Source: Nonomuraea turcica (GTDB taxonomy: Bacteria > Actinomycetota > Actinomycetes > Streptosporangiales > Streptosporangiaceae). Taken from it: a DNA stretch of 64,000 nt. Each line of letters opens with the position of its first letter. The stretch's first letter is position 1. This document shows, one piece after another, positions 48,198-56,748 of the stretch. The stretch is taken from positions 62,001-126,000 of the forward strand of contig NZ_JAUZQF010000010.1 of NCBI RefSeq assembly GCF_030718205.1, in the 5' to 3' direction. The notes beneath the pieces were generated by a model, which was not told where the DNA came from, ran no database searches, and saw nothing but the letters and a program-made list of their open reading frames with translations. The position numbers and the translations under genes are program-made.

Positions 48198-49051
48198 GCG
48201 CTCAGCTCCGTCATCGGGTCGGACAGGTCTCGCAACAGGTCACCGAGCACGCCGATGCTGACCACCACGAGCGCCAGCGCGAGGCCGGGTGCGGCGGCGA
48301 TCCACCAGGCGGAGGCCAGGTAGTCGCGGCCCTGCGCGATGGTGGCGCCCCAGGAGGCCTGCGAGGCGGGCACGCCGAGGCCGAGGAAGCTCAGCGAGGC
48401 CTCGGCGACCATGGTCAGGCCGACCTGCACGGTCGCCGCCACGAGCAGCGGCGGCAGGCAGGAGGGCAGGATGTAGTGGATGAGGATGCGCCCGTGGGAG
48501 GCGCCGAGGACGCGGGCGGAGTCGACGAACTCGCGGTGCCGTACGGCCAGCGCCGACCCGCGCACCACTCTCGCGAAGATCACCCATCGGGTCACGGCGA
48601 GGGCGATGATCACGTTGACCATGCTGGGCCCGAGGACGCCTGCCAGCAGGATCGCCAGGAGCAGGCTGGGGAAGGCGAGCTGGATGTCGCCGATGCGGGA
48701 GACGATGCCATCGGTCCAGCTACCGAAATATCCGGACAGGAGGCCGAGCACCAGGCCGATCGACCCGCCCACCAGCACAGTCACCAGCGCCACGGTCAGC
48801 GACGTGCGCATGCCGGCCAGCACCTCGGCCAGCAGATCCTGGCCCACCTGGTCCGTGCCGAGCCAGGCGATGGCGCCGTCGGACAACCGGCTACCCGGAG
48901 GCAGCAGCCGGTCCTGCGGGCTGGTGACCGCGGCCTCGAACGGGACGAGGAGCGGCCCCACCACGCCGGCGACCGCGAACAGCAGCACGGTCCCGATGGC
49001 CAGCCGCGCTCGCAGGGGCAGCCGCCGGAGGACGGCGGTGTCGAGCGTCAT
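48194..49051 (-). CDS. DppC-type peptide ABC permease
   Basis: This 285-residue protein has GTDQVGQDLLAEVLAGMRTS, the family start of the DppC domain, and the EAA-like loop EFVDSARVLGASHGRILIHY. EASLSFLGLGVPASQASWG is the conserved C-terminal block. Six helices. ATG 49051 overlaps the DppB-type stop. Confidence 0.94.
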
Positions 49052-49974
49052 GCGTTCTCCAACTGGATCCTGGGGTCGAGGTAGCTGTAGAGCACGTCGA
49101 CCAGCAGGTTGAGCGTGATGTAGCAGACGGTGACCACAGTGAGGACGGCCTCGACCACGGAGTAGTCGCGGAAGGTGATCGAGTCGACGAGCAGCGAGCC
49201 GATCCCCGGCCAGGCGAAGACCACCTCGACGATGACGCCGTTGGCGATGAAGAAGCCCATCAGCAGGCCGAGCATGGTCACGACGGGCACCAACGTGTTG
49301 CGCAGCACGTGGATGTAGAAGACCACCCGCCTGCTCAGGCCCTTGGCCCGAGCCGTGCGCACGTAGTCCTGGTTCATCTCCTCAAGAATCCCCGTGCGCA
49401 CCAGACGGCCGAGCCAGCCGACGAACGGCAGCGCGAGCGTGAGCGCGGGCAGCAGCAGGCTGGCCATGGTGCCGTCGGCGGTGCTCGGCAGGATCTGCAG
49501 CAGCCTGGCGAAGATCAGCGAGAGCATGATGCCGATCCAGAACGGCGGCAGAGCCTGCCCGACCAGCGACGAGACGGAGACCAGGTGGTCGGCCACGGTG
49601 TTGGCGTGCCTGGCCGCGAACGTGCCCGCCAGGAAACCGAGCACCACGGTGAAGATCATGGCCCAGATCGACAGGCTCAGTGTAGGGCCGAGCCGTTCCA
49701 GCGTGGCGTCCAGAGCGCTGCCGCCCTGCCGCCAGGAGTCGCCGAAGTCCAGGCGCAGCACGTCGAGCAGGTGACCGAAGTACTGCGCGATGATGGACTG
49801 ATCCAGGCCCAGCTCGGTGCGGAGCTCGGCCAGCTGCTCGGGGGTGGCCTGGCTGCCGAGGATCAGCTCGGCGGGGTCGCCGGGCAGCACTCGCAGCGCG
49901 ATGAAGACGATGGTGACCGCGCCCCAGATCTGCAAGAGCGCCTGGGCGAGGCGGCGTCCGAGGAATCCGGTCAT
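49048..49974 (-). CDS. DppB-type peptide ABC permease
   Basis: This protein has 308 residues from ATG 49974, overlapping the LacI gene stop (ATGA). Family marks are ALRVLPGDPAELILGSQATP, YFGHLLDVLRLDFGDSW, the EAA-like loop DYVRTARAKGLSRRVVFYIH and VEVVFAWPGIGSLLVDSITF. It forms the channel with DppC. Confidence 0.94.
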   Translation of the reverse strand: MTGFLGRRLAQALLQIWGAVTIVFIALRVLPGDPAELILGSQATPEQLAELRTELGLDQSIIAQYFGHLLDVLRLDFGDSWRQGGSALDATLERLGPTLSLSIWAMIFTVVLGFLAGTFAARHANTVADHLVSVSSLVGQALPPFWIGIMLSLIFARLLQILPSTADGTMASLLLPALTLALPFVGWLGRLVRTGILEEMNQDYVRTARAKGLSRRVVFYIHVLRNTLVPVVTMLGLLMGFFIANGVIVEVVFAWPGIGSLLVDSITFRDYSVVEAVLTVVTVCYITLNLLVDVLYSYLDPRIQLENA

Positions 49975-51014
49975 CGGCGGCTCGATCCGCGCACGATGAG
50001 CGTCGGCGGGAAGAGGATCTTCTCCGGCGAGCCCGTGGCCGACTTGGTCAGCCGCCGCAGCATGCAGTCGACCGCCGACACCGCGATGTCCGCGGCGGGC
50101 AGGTCGACCGTGGTGAGCGACGGTATGACATAGGGCGCGAAGGGGTGGCCGCCGTACCCGACGACCAGCACGTCCTCGGGGACGCGCAGCCCCGCCTCGT
50201 GCGCGACGCGGTATATGGCCAGCGCGAAGTAGTCGTTCCCCGCGACGAAGGCCATCGGGCGCTCGGCGGCGCCGATCACCTCGCGGGCCATCCGGTAGGC
50301 CTCGCTCGGGTCCCACGGCATCGCACTCTGTTCCAGCCGCCTGGTCGGGACCTTGATCACCGTGTCCTGCCGCATCGGCAGCCCGCTTTCGGCCATGGCG
50401 CGGCGGTAGCCCTCGACCCGGTCGGTCACCGAGGAGACGCCCAGGTCCTCCTCCAGGAAGTAGATCTTCCTGGCGCCCTGGTCGAGGGCGTGCCTGGCCG
50501 CCTCGTAGCCGCCGCGAGCATGATCGACGCCTACGAGGTCCGCGTTCAGTTCGGGGATGTCACGATTGATCAGCACCAGCGGCACTCCGGCCGAGCGGAA
50601 CGGGCGCCAGTGCTCGGCACCCTCCTGCACGGCCACCATCAGGACCCCGTCGACGCCGCGGCGCAGCAGCTCCTCGGCTGCTCGCCGCTCGTTGTCCAGA
50701 GACTCCTCGGTCGCCATCAGCAGCAGCGAGTAGCCGTGCTCACGGCAGTGCTGCTCCATGCCACTGATCAGCTGCGCGTAGAACGGGTTGGACGGATTCG
50801 TGATCACCATGCCGAGCGTGGTCGCGGAGCCCAGGACCAGGGAGCGGGCGGTCACGTTCGGCACGTAGCCGAGCCGAGCCGCCTCCGCTTTGACCCGGTT
50901 CCTGGTCTCCACGCCGACGCTGTCCTTGTCCAACAGCGCCCGCGACACGGTGTTGACCGACACCCCGAGGCTCTCGGCGATGTCTTTCAGCGTCGTACGG
51001 CGTCCCTCAGGCAT
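49971..51014 (-). CDS. LacI-family transcriptional regulator
   Basis: This 347-residue protein starts with the classic LacI helix-turn-helix (TLKDIAESLGVSVNTVSRAL, about residues 8-27) and hinge (LGYVPNVTARSLVLG). The ligand-binding fold follows (TLGMVITNPSNPFYAQLISG, GVDGVLMVAVQEGAEHW, FVAGNDYFALAIYRVAHEAG). The gene overlaps the binding protein by 8 nt and the DppB gene by 4 nt, so it is translated inside the operon. A 30-bp palindrome just before the operon's first gene is its likely operator, making the circuit self-regulating. Confidence 0.93.
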   Translation of the reverse strand: MPEGRRTTLKDIAESLGVSVNTVSRALLDKDSVGVETRNRVKAEAARLGYVPNVTARSLVLGSATTLGMVITNPSNPFYAQLISGMEQHCREHGYSLLLMATEESLDNERRAAEELLRRGVDGVLMVAVQEGAEHWRPFRSAGVPLVLINRDIPELNADLVGVDHARGGYEAARHALDQGARKIYFLEEDLGVSSVTDRVEGYRRAMAESGLPMRQDTVIKVPTRRLEQSAMPWDPSEAYRMAREVIGAAERPMAFVAGNDYFALAIYRVAHEAGLRVPEDVLVVGYGGHPFAPYVIPSLTTVDLPAADIAVSAVDCMLRRLTKSATGSPEKILFPPTLIVRGSSRR

Positions 51015-52515
51015 GATCGGCGGAGACCGTCCTGAACTCGGGCTGGCTGTTGGCCGCCGGGCGGAAGCCCTTGACCGTGGAACGCACGCCGTAGGTGGCG
51101 GTCAGCGCCGCCGGGAACACGCCGACCGCGTCGGACCAGATGATCGCGCACGCCTGGCCGTACAGGGCCTTGCGTTTGTCCTGGTCGGCGGTCGACTTGG
51201 CCTCAGCCAGGAGCGCGTCGAGCTCCTTGTTGGCGTAGCCCATGCGGTTGGCCGCCGAGGTGTACAGCCGGCCGAGCGTGTAGTCGGCGTCGGCGGTGGT
51301 CACGGTGTTGACCTGGAGCTCGATGTCCCAGTCGAGCGCGGTCAGCCGCTTGATCCAGGCGGCCTTCTCGATCTGCTGCGGCTCGACGACCACGCCCACT
51401 TTGGCCCACGCGGAGATGAACGACTGGGCCAGCTCGGTAGCCAAAGGCCCGGTGTCCCTGAACCACATCATCGAGGTACGGATGCCGTCCGCGTATCCCG
51501 CCTCTGCCAGCTCCTTCTTGGCCAGGTCGGGGTCGTGCTCATAGGGCTTCTGCGGAGCGTGTCCGAACACCGCCGCCGGGATGGGCGCGTCCATGACCGT
51601 CGCGGCCTCGCCGTACAGGTTGGCGACGATGCCCTTGACGTCGAGCGCGTGGGAGAGCGCGCGGCGCACCTTGGGGTCGGTGAACGGCTTGCGCCCGCAG
51701 TTGAACCAGGTCAGGAAGTAGTTCAGGCCCGGTGTGCTCGCGACGGAGATCCCGGAAACCTGGCGCAGGCGCTTGAGCTCGTCGGGCGGGATGATCCAGG
51801 TGACGTCCACCTCGCCGTTCTGCAGCGAGGTCATCCGCGTGGACGCCTCGGGGATGTAGGGCAGGCGCAGGCCCCGCAGCGTGGACGCGCCGCCCCAGTA
51901 GTTCTTCACCGGGGTGAGGACCAGCTGTGACGACGGTGTGAACGACTCCACGGCGAACGGCCCGCTTCCCACCGGCTTGCGAAAGAAGCCCGCCTTACCC
52001 ATCTGGGCCGCTGGGAGGATGAACGCCAGCGTCAGGTTCACCAGCATCGTGCCGAGCGGCTCGGTGGTGGTGATCTTGACGGTCCGCTCGTCCGGCGTCT
52101 CGACCGAGGCGACCGCGGCCCACAGCGGCTTCTGCGGCCCGGTCGACTTGACCAGCCGTTCCAGCGAGGCCTTCACATCGGCCGAGGTCAGCTTGCTGCC
52201 GTCATGGAAGGTGACGTCCTCGCGGAGCGTGAACACCCACGTCTTGTCGTCGGGCTGGGTCCACGACGTGGCCAGGCCAGGCGCCGGCTCGGCGCCGTTC
52301 CTGGTCACGAGGGTGTCGTAGATCTGCCGGTTGGCCAGCAGCGACGCCTCATCGACCGCGCTCGGACCGTGCGGGTCCAGGTCGTTGATGGCCTGGTTGA
52401 ACGCGGCGCTGAGCGGGGCGTTCTGGTCGGAGCCGGGCCCGCCAGGGGCACATCCTGCGATCAGGACAGTCCCTCCGAGGAGGGTGAGGAACTGGCGCCT
52501 GCCTACATCGTCCAT
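51007..52515 (-). CDS. Family 5 extracellular solute-binding lipoprotein (peptide/opine type)
   Basis: This 502-residue protein has a lipoprotein signal (RRQFLTLLGGTVLIAGCAPG, with twin Arg). The SBP_bac_5 fold shows LATSWTQPDDKTWVFTLRED, VTFHDGSKLTSADVKASLER, PVGSGPFAVESFTPSSQLVL and FTDPKVRRALSHALDVKGIV. It feeds the DppBCDF-type transporter encoded downstream. The ligand could be a peptide, an opine, or an oligosaccharide. Confidence 0.93.
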   Translation of the reverse strand: MDDVGRRQFLTLLGGTVLIAGCAPGGPGSDQNAPLSAAFNQAINDLDPHGPSAVDEASLLANRQIYDTLVTRNGAEPAPGLATSWTQPDDKTWVFTLREDVTFHDGSKLTSADVKASLERLVKSTGPQKPLWAAVASVETPDERTVKITTTEPLGTMLVNLTLAFILPAAQMGKAGFFRKPVGSGPFAVESFTPSSQLVLTPVKNYWGGASTLRGLRLPYIPEASTRMTSLQNGEVDVTWIIPPDELKRLRQVSGISVASTPGLNYFLTWFNCGRKPFTDPKVRRALSHALDVKGIVANLYGEAATVMDAPIPAAVFGHAPQKPYEHDPDLAKKELAEAGYADGIRTSMMWFRDTGPLATELAQSFISAWAKVGVVVEPQQIEKAAWIKRLTALDWDIELQVNTVTTADADYTLGRLYTSAANRMGYANKELDALLAEAKSTADQDKRKALYGQACAIIWSDAVGVFPAALTATYGVRSTVKGFRPAANSQPEFRTVSADHA

Positions 52516-52539
52516 GTCGCTTACCTTCTGTCAGCTCTG

Positions 52540-52887
52540 TCAGCTCTTGAGTGCCAGGTAGATCAGGACCTTCGCCTTCGGATCGCCCCCGCGAAGTGAA
52601 GCCCGCAGCCGCAACCAGTGACCGAACTCCCGCACGCGCCAGGACACCAAGCCCGGCTCGGTGGTCACCAGCTCGGGTGTCTCCTCGTCGCACCAGTGCA
52701 GCCCGTCAGGGGAGATCTGGGTGACGAGGTGGAGGCTGGGTTGCTCACCTTCGAGCTCCAGCGTCCGCACGAACCATCGGGCTTCGCCCGCCCATGCGGC
52801 TTCGTACGGCTCAGTCGTGAAATCTGCGGTGAAAGTGGTGTTCCGCTCGAGTACGGCGGTCTGAGCGTTCTTCATGCCGATGCTCAC
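52540..52887 (-). CDS. Hypothetical protein, 115 residues, in the LacI operon
   Basis: Starts at GTG 52887, overlapping the upstream stop (GTGA); ATG 52875 is an alternative. The protein is a small, Trp-rich, probably all-beta chain (WAGEARWFVRTLELEGEQPS, ISPDGLHWCDEETPELV, LVSWRVREFGHWLRLRASLR). It has no signal peptide or membrane segment. It resembles short beta-sandwich proteins that accompany carbohydrate enzymes, but no family was recognised with confidence. Tight coupling to the larger protein upstream suggests the two act together. Confidence 0.78.
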   Translation of the reverse strand: MSIGMKNAQTAVLERNTTFTADFTTEPYEAAWAGEARWFVRTLELEGEQPSLHLVTQISPDGLHWCDEETPELVTTEPGLVSWRVREFGHWLRLRASLRGGDPKAKVLIYLALKS

Positions 52888-53831
52888 CAGTCCACGGAGA
52901 TCAGGGCGGAATCAAGGAAGAGGAAGTTGCGGACGGGAGAATGGGTCCGCACGCTGACGTAGAAGTTCAGCAGGTTCTCCAAGCCGTCATACTTGTCCGG
53001 ATAGTGCGGGACAGGGACGTCACGTAGATCCATCACCCGGTCGTTGACCTGAAGTTCGACGTTGGTCCGTGAGCGGGTGTCGAACTGCCAGCGCAAGTAG
53101 TGCCAGTTGACCTTGGTCGGCACCTCGTTGTAGCAGAGGAACTGCGGCTCCTCGTCGAGCGGGTGCCAGTCCTCGGGGTTGGGCGCGGTGAAGTCCTCGG
53201 TCGCCACCAGGTTGTCCTGGTTGTGCAGGTTCTCCTTTGGCGTCGGCTCGGGCACCACCGGGTACACCCAGCGCCTGGTGAGCTTGTTGTCCAGGTCGGT
53301 GTTCTGGTAGCGCATCACCGTGTGGTAGCGGACGCCGTCGCCGTCGCACAGGTCGGTCGCGATCGTGAAGCAGCCGAACTGCGCCTCCGATGGGTGCAGG
53401 TTTCCGTCCCACTCGATCTCGCCGAAGCGGTTGCCGAGGCTGGACTCTGCCGTCGCCGCCTCGCTCTTGTAGGTGAAATAGGTCTCGAACTGCACGATGC
53501 CGCGCCGCGCCATCGTCAGCCGGCGGATCGCCACCCCCGTGTGTCCGGTGACCGGCCTGGTGGCCACCTTGAGCGCGTACGTGCCGCTCATCGCGCCGTG
53601 CGTGCCGGTGTCGAAGAAGTCGCACGAGCTGAGCTGCGGCGGACGGAAGTCGCGCATGTGCTTGTCGACGGTGTCCAGGTTGCCGTGGCCGTCATGGTTG
53701 CCGATGAGCTCGGTCCAGCCGTGCGTGCCGGTGTTGAACTCGTCGAAGGCGAGGATGCGGGGCAGCGGGTTGAACTTCGACAGCTTCGGATCGGCCGCGA
53801 TCAGCGCGCGACGCAGATCATCGCTTTCCAA
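52884..53831 (-). CDS. Uncharacterised protein (possibly DUF6772-like), first gene of the LacI operon
   Basis: This protein has 315 residues from TTG 53831; the unusual start is supported by AGGAGG 5 bp upstream and the lack of any other in-frame start nearby. The sequence looks like a beta-rich, concanavalin-type fold (ILAFDEFNTGTHGWTELIGN, AMSGTYALKVATRPVTGHTG, YHTVMRYQNTDLDNKLTRRW, NWHYLRWQFDTRSRTNVELQ). It has no signal peptide. The DUF6772 name is a tentative recollection. As first gene of a peptide/sugar uptake operon it may be an intracellular glycosidase- or lyase-like enzyme, but no catalytic residues can be named. Confidence 0.75.
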   Translation of the reverse strand: MESDDLRRALIAADPKLSKFNPLPRILAFDEFNTGTHGWTELIGNHDGHGNLDTVDKHMRDFRPPQLSSCDFFDTGTHGAMSGTYALKVATRPVTGHTGVAIRRLTMARRGIVQFETYFTYKSEAATAESSLGNRFGEIEWDGNLHPSEAQFGCFTIATDLCDGDGVRYHTVMRYQNTDLDNKLTRRWVYPVVPEPTPKENLHNQDNLVATEDFTAPNPEDWHPLDEEPQFLCYNEVPTKVNWHYLRWQFDTRSRTNVELQVNDRVMDLRDVPVPHYPDKYDGLENLLNFYVSVRTHSPVRNFLFLDSALISVDW

Positions 53832-53852
53832 GTCGTCCTCCTACGAACCAAG

Positions 53853-53882
53853 AGGATTAACGTTCACGTGAACGTTAATCCT
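53853..53882. promoter_or_regulatory. Perfect 30-bp palindrome, probable LacI-family operator
   Basis: Fifteen bases, AGGATTAACGTTCAC, are followed directly by their exact inverted copy, centred on CAC|GTG at 53867/53868. The site is 22 bp upstream of the operon's TTG start. The odd-even symmetry around a central CG step is typical of LacI-family operators. Confidence 0.85.
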
Positions 53883-53953
53883 GAAGTTCAAGGAAGTTAA
53901 CTTGTCCCATCCTGGGGCGTCAAGGCTTGGTTACAAACCGGACATCCAACATC

Positions 53954-53981
53954 TGACGCCTACGGGAGGCATCGGGCGTCA
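53954..53981. terminator. Weak hairpin at the end of the TAP-type peptidase gene
   Basis: TGACGCC (53954-53960) can pair with GGCGTCA (53975-53981), with an alternative inner GCCT/AGGC stem. It overlaps the stop codon of the minus-strand gene. Low certainty. Confidence 0.3.
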
Positions 53982-55643
53982 CGAGCAGACCGTGCCGTCG
54001 GCCGGGACCTTGCCATCGAGCAGATAGCTGTCCACCGCGTCGGTGACGCAGTCGCTGCCGGGGTATGCGCCATGGCCCTCGCCCTTGTACGCGACCTCGA
54101 CGCCGACGCCCTCGCCGAGCTGTTCGGCCATCCGCCGCGCACCCTCGTACGGGGTGGCCGGATCGCCGGTGGTGCCGATGACGACGATGGGCTCCGCGCC
54201 CTTGGCGCTGACCTCGACGGTCCGCGACGAGCCTTCCCTGACCTTCCAGCCGGAGCAGGTGAGCAGGGTCCAGGCCATGGATTCGCCGAAGACGGGCGAT
54301 GCGTCACGGAAATCCGGGAGCCGGTCCAGGACATCCTGCTCGGTGTAGCGGTCGCTGGAATCGGCGCAGATCACGGCCGTGTAGGCGGACTGGAGATTGT
54401 TGTACCGGCCGTTCTTGTCCCGGCCGTTGTAGAAGTCGGCGAGGAACTGGAGCCAGCGTCCGTCCCCGTCCTTCTTCATGGCGTCCCGCAGCCCGGACTT
54501 CAGCATGACCCAGGTCTCCTTGCCGTACAGCGCGGCTGCCATGCCGGTGAGTGCCTCGGCCTGGGTGAGCTCGCCGCCGTCCACGCCGGCCTTCAGCGGC
54601 TTGCTGTCGAGCCGCTTCAGCAGGGCCGTGATCTTGCGGATCCCCGCGTCGGTGTTCTTACGGGCGGCGGGGCCGGAGCCGGTGGGGCAGTCGGGCTCCT
54701 TGGCGCAGTCCTTCATGAAGTTCTCCAGCGCCAGCTGGAAGCCCTTGGCCTGGCTGAGGGCCACGGCCGCATCGTCCTGAGTGGGGTCGACGACGGCGTC
54801 GAGGACGGTGCGGCCGACCTTCTCGGGGAAGAGGTGGGCGTAGACGCCGCCCAGTTCGGTGCCGTACGAGATGCCGAAGTAGTTGAGCCTGCGGTCGCCG
54901 AGGAGCTGACGCATCAGGTCCATGTCGCGAGCGGCGCTGACGGTGTCGACGTGCGGCAGTATCCTGCCGGAGTTCTTCTCGCAGGCCTGGATGAACGCCT
55001 TTGACCTGGTGCGCAGTTGCCTCAGCTCGGTGGCGTCGTCAGGGGTGGTGTCGGCCGCGAGCCAGCGTTCGAGGGCCTTGTCGTCCAGGCAGCGCACGCC
55101 TCCGCTGTTGCCGATGCCGCGCGGGTCGAAGCTCACCAGGTCGTAGCGCTCGTGCAGCTTCATGTACTCGTCGGCGGCGAACTGGGGCAGGGAGGCCACT
55201 CCGGAGCTGCCGGGGCCGCCGAAGTTGAAGACGAGCGAGCCGATCCGTCCCTTGGACTCGGTCTTCGGTTTGGCCTCGGCCCGGATGAGGGCGAGGTCAA
55301 TCGTCTCGCCGTCCGGCTTCGCGTAGTCGAGTGGCGCCTTCATGGTCGTGCACTGCCAGGCGGTGCCGTCCGGCAGCTTGCCCGGTCTTCCGTCAGCGCC
55401 CTGGAGGACGGACGGGGCTGGGCAGGGCTTCCACCTCAGCTTCTGGGCGGTGAGGGAGGCGGGCAGGGTGACGGAGTCCACCTCGCTTCCGCTGCCGGTT
55501 GGGCTGCCGGATGCGGTGCCGGTTGCGGTGCCTTCGGTGCCGGTTGCGGTGCCGGGCTCGGCAGTGGTCCTGCAGGCCGTGGCCGTGGCGGCGATCAGCA
55601 GGACGGCGAGGGACAGGACGGTGGTGGTCTTGCGGCGGCGCAT
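53979..55643 (-). CDS. Secreted alpha/beta-hydrolase, tripeptidyl aminopeptidase (TAP)-type
   Basis: This 554-residue protein has a lipoprotein signal (TVLSLAVLLIAATATAC) and a low-complexity Thr/Gly linker. The catalytic domain contains VFNFGGPGSSGVASLPQFAA (oxyanion), YDLVSFDPRGIGNSGGVRC and the nucleophile elbow LNYFGISYGTELGGVYAHLF. The TAP C-terminal domain supplies Asp in VVIGTTGDPATPYEGARRM and His in VAYKGEGHGAYPGSDC. It resembles Streptomyces SlpD/SlpE and Tap enzymes that remove tripeptides from N-termini. It acts outside the cell, anchored to the membrane. It is monocistronic. Confidence 0.9.
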   Translation of the reverse strand: MRRRKTTTVLSLAVLLIAATATACRTTAEPGTATGTEGTATGTASGSPTGSGSEVDSVTLPASLTAQKLRWKPCPAPSVLQGADGRPGKLPDGTAWQCTTMKAPLDYAKPDGETIDLALIRAEAKPKTESKGRIGSLVFNFGGPGSSGVASLPQFAADEYMKLHERYDLVSFDPRGIGNSGGVRCLDDKALERWLAADTTPDDATELRQLRTRSKAFIQACEKNSGRILPHVDTVSAARDMDLMRQLLGDRRLNYFGISYGTELGGVYAHLFPEKVGRTVLDAVVDPTQDDAAVALSQAKGFQLALENFMKDCAKEPDCPTGSGPAARKNTDAGIRKITALLKRLDSKPLKAGVDGGELTQAEALTGMAAALYGKETWVMLKSGLRDAMKKDGDGRWLQFLADFYNGRDKNGRYNNLQSAYTAVICADSSDRYTEQDVLDRLPDFRDASPVFGESMAWTLLTCSGWKVREGSSRTVEVSAKGAEPIVVIGTTGDPATPYEGARRMAEQLGEGVGVEVAYKGEGHGAYPGSDCVTDAVDSYLLDGKVPADGTVCS

Positions 55644-55697
55644 AAGGCAGCGTAGCCGTGGCCGTGCAGATCAGGGCGCGCCGCACGCCGTGCGGGC

Positions 55698-55703
55698 TAG
55701 GAT
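55698..55703 (+). promoter_or_regulatory. Candidate -10 box of a leaderless promoter for the sigma factor gene
   Basis: TAGGAT stands 6 nt before ATG 55710, which lacks a ribosome binding site. Confidence 0.45.
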
Positions 55704-55709
55704 CGGGCC

Positions 55710-56654
55710 ATGCCCTTGACCGCGGACGACGTCGACCGGTTCGAGGTCTCCAGGCCGCGCATGGAGGCCATCGCCTACCGCCTCCTCGGCTCCGCGGGCG
55801 AAGCGGAGGACGCCGTGCAGGAGACGTTCCTGCGCTGGCAGGCCGCCGACATCGACCGCATCGAGGTCCCCGAGGCCTGGCTGACGAAGGTCCTCACCAA
55901 CCTGTGCCTCAACCAGCTCACCTCCGCACGGGCGCGCCGCGAGACCTATGTGGGCCAATGGCTTCCCGAGCCCCTGCTCGCCGGGGATCCGATGCTCGGC
56001 CCGGCCGACACCGCCGAGCAGCGCGAATCGGTCTCCTACGCGGTCCTCACCCTCATGGAGCGTCTCTCCCCCAACGAGCGGGCGGTTTACGTGCTGCGGG
56101 AGGCCTTCGACTATCCGCACCGGGAGATCGCCGAGATCCTCGACATCACCGAGGCCGCCAGCCAGCAGATCTTCCACCGCGCCAAGAAGCACGTCGCGGA
56201 CGGCAAGGCCCGCACCGAGATCGACAAGGCCGCCGCCCGGCGGATCGTCGAGGAGTTCCTGGCGGCCGCCACCAGCGGCCGGACCGAGCCGCTCGTGCGC
56301 CTGCTCACCCAGGACGCCATCTCGATCGGCGACGGCGGTGGCAAGGTTCCGGCCCGCGCCAAGGCGTTCGAGGGCGCCGTCGCGGTCGCGAAGTTCCTGC
56401 GGGGCCTGTTCAAGCCCAGCGAGGCCAAGCGGGCCCTGGCCGGCGGCGTGCCCGAGATCTACGCCTGGACCGCCAACGGCGACCCCGCCGTCGTGGCCGT
56501 CGTGGACGGGCGGGTCATCGGCGTCATGTGCCTGGATGTCACCGCTGAGGGCATCGTCGCGTTCCGCAACCAGGTCAACCCCGACAAGCTCGAACGCGCG
56601 ACCGCGCACTGGGCGGGCGTCGACCACGGGGAGCCCCTGTTCAACGGCTTCTGA
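55710..56654 (+). CDS. ECF41-type RNA polymerase sigma factor with SnoaL-like C-terminal domain
   Basis: This 314-residue protein has region 2 at about 10-80 (RPRMEAIAYRLLGSAGEAED, AVQETFLRWQAADIDRIEV, PEAWLTKVLTNLCLNQL). Region 4 is about 110-165 (LSPNERAVYVLREAFDYPHR, EIAEILDITEAASQQIFHRA). The WLPEPLL motif lies between them, and a roughly 100-residue SnoaL-like domain ends in NQVNPDKLE. WLPEPLL and NPDKL are hallmarks of ECF41 (SigJ-like) factors, in which the C-terminal domain modulates activity in place of an anti-sigma factor. ECF41 genes are normally next to their target, usually an oxidoreductase, as here. Confidence 0.93.
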   Translation: MPLTADDVDRFEVSRPRMEAIAYRLLGSAGEAEDAVQETFLRWQAADIDRIEVPEAWLTKVLTNLCLNQLTSARARRETYVGQWLPEPLLAGDPMLGPADTAEQRESVSYAVLTLMERLSPNERAVYVLREAFDYPHREIAEILDITEAASQQIFHRAKKHVADGKARTEIDKAAARRIVEEFLAAATSGRTEPLVRLLTQDAISIGDGGGKVPARAKAFEGAVAVAKFLRGLFKPSEAKRALAGGVPEIYAWTANGDPAVVAVVDGRVIGVMCLDVTAEGIVAFRNQVNPDKLERATAHWAGVDHGEPLFNGF

Positions 56655-56661
56655 CCGCTTG

Positions 56662-56677
56662 TGTGAGGTGCTTCACA
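56662..56677. promoter_or_regulatory. Perfect CRP-type half-site pair (TGTGA-N6-TCACA)
   Basis: TGTGA (56662-56666) and TCACA (56673-56677) are separated by six bases, the exact CRP consensus spacing. The site lies 8 bp after the sigma factor stop and 72 bp before the oxidoreductase ATG. Confidence 0.5.
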
Positions 56678-56686
56678 TCGCGTTCC

Positions 56687-56693
56687 TGTCAGG
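56687..56693 (+). promoter_or_regulatory. Possible ECF41 -35 element
   Basis: TGTCAGG resembles the TGTCACA -35 element reported for ECF41 targets. No convincing CGTC -10 lies at the expected distance, so this is a weak call. Confidence 0.3.
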
Positions 56694-56748
56694 AAACGGC
56701 GGGCCGCCCGGTTCAAGGGGCAAACCCGCGCACGACAGGAGCAAGGAC

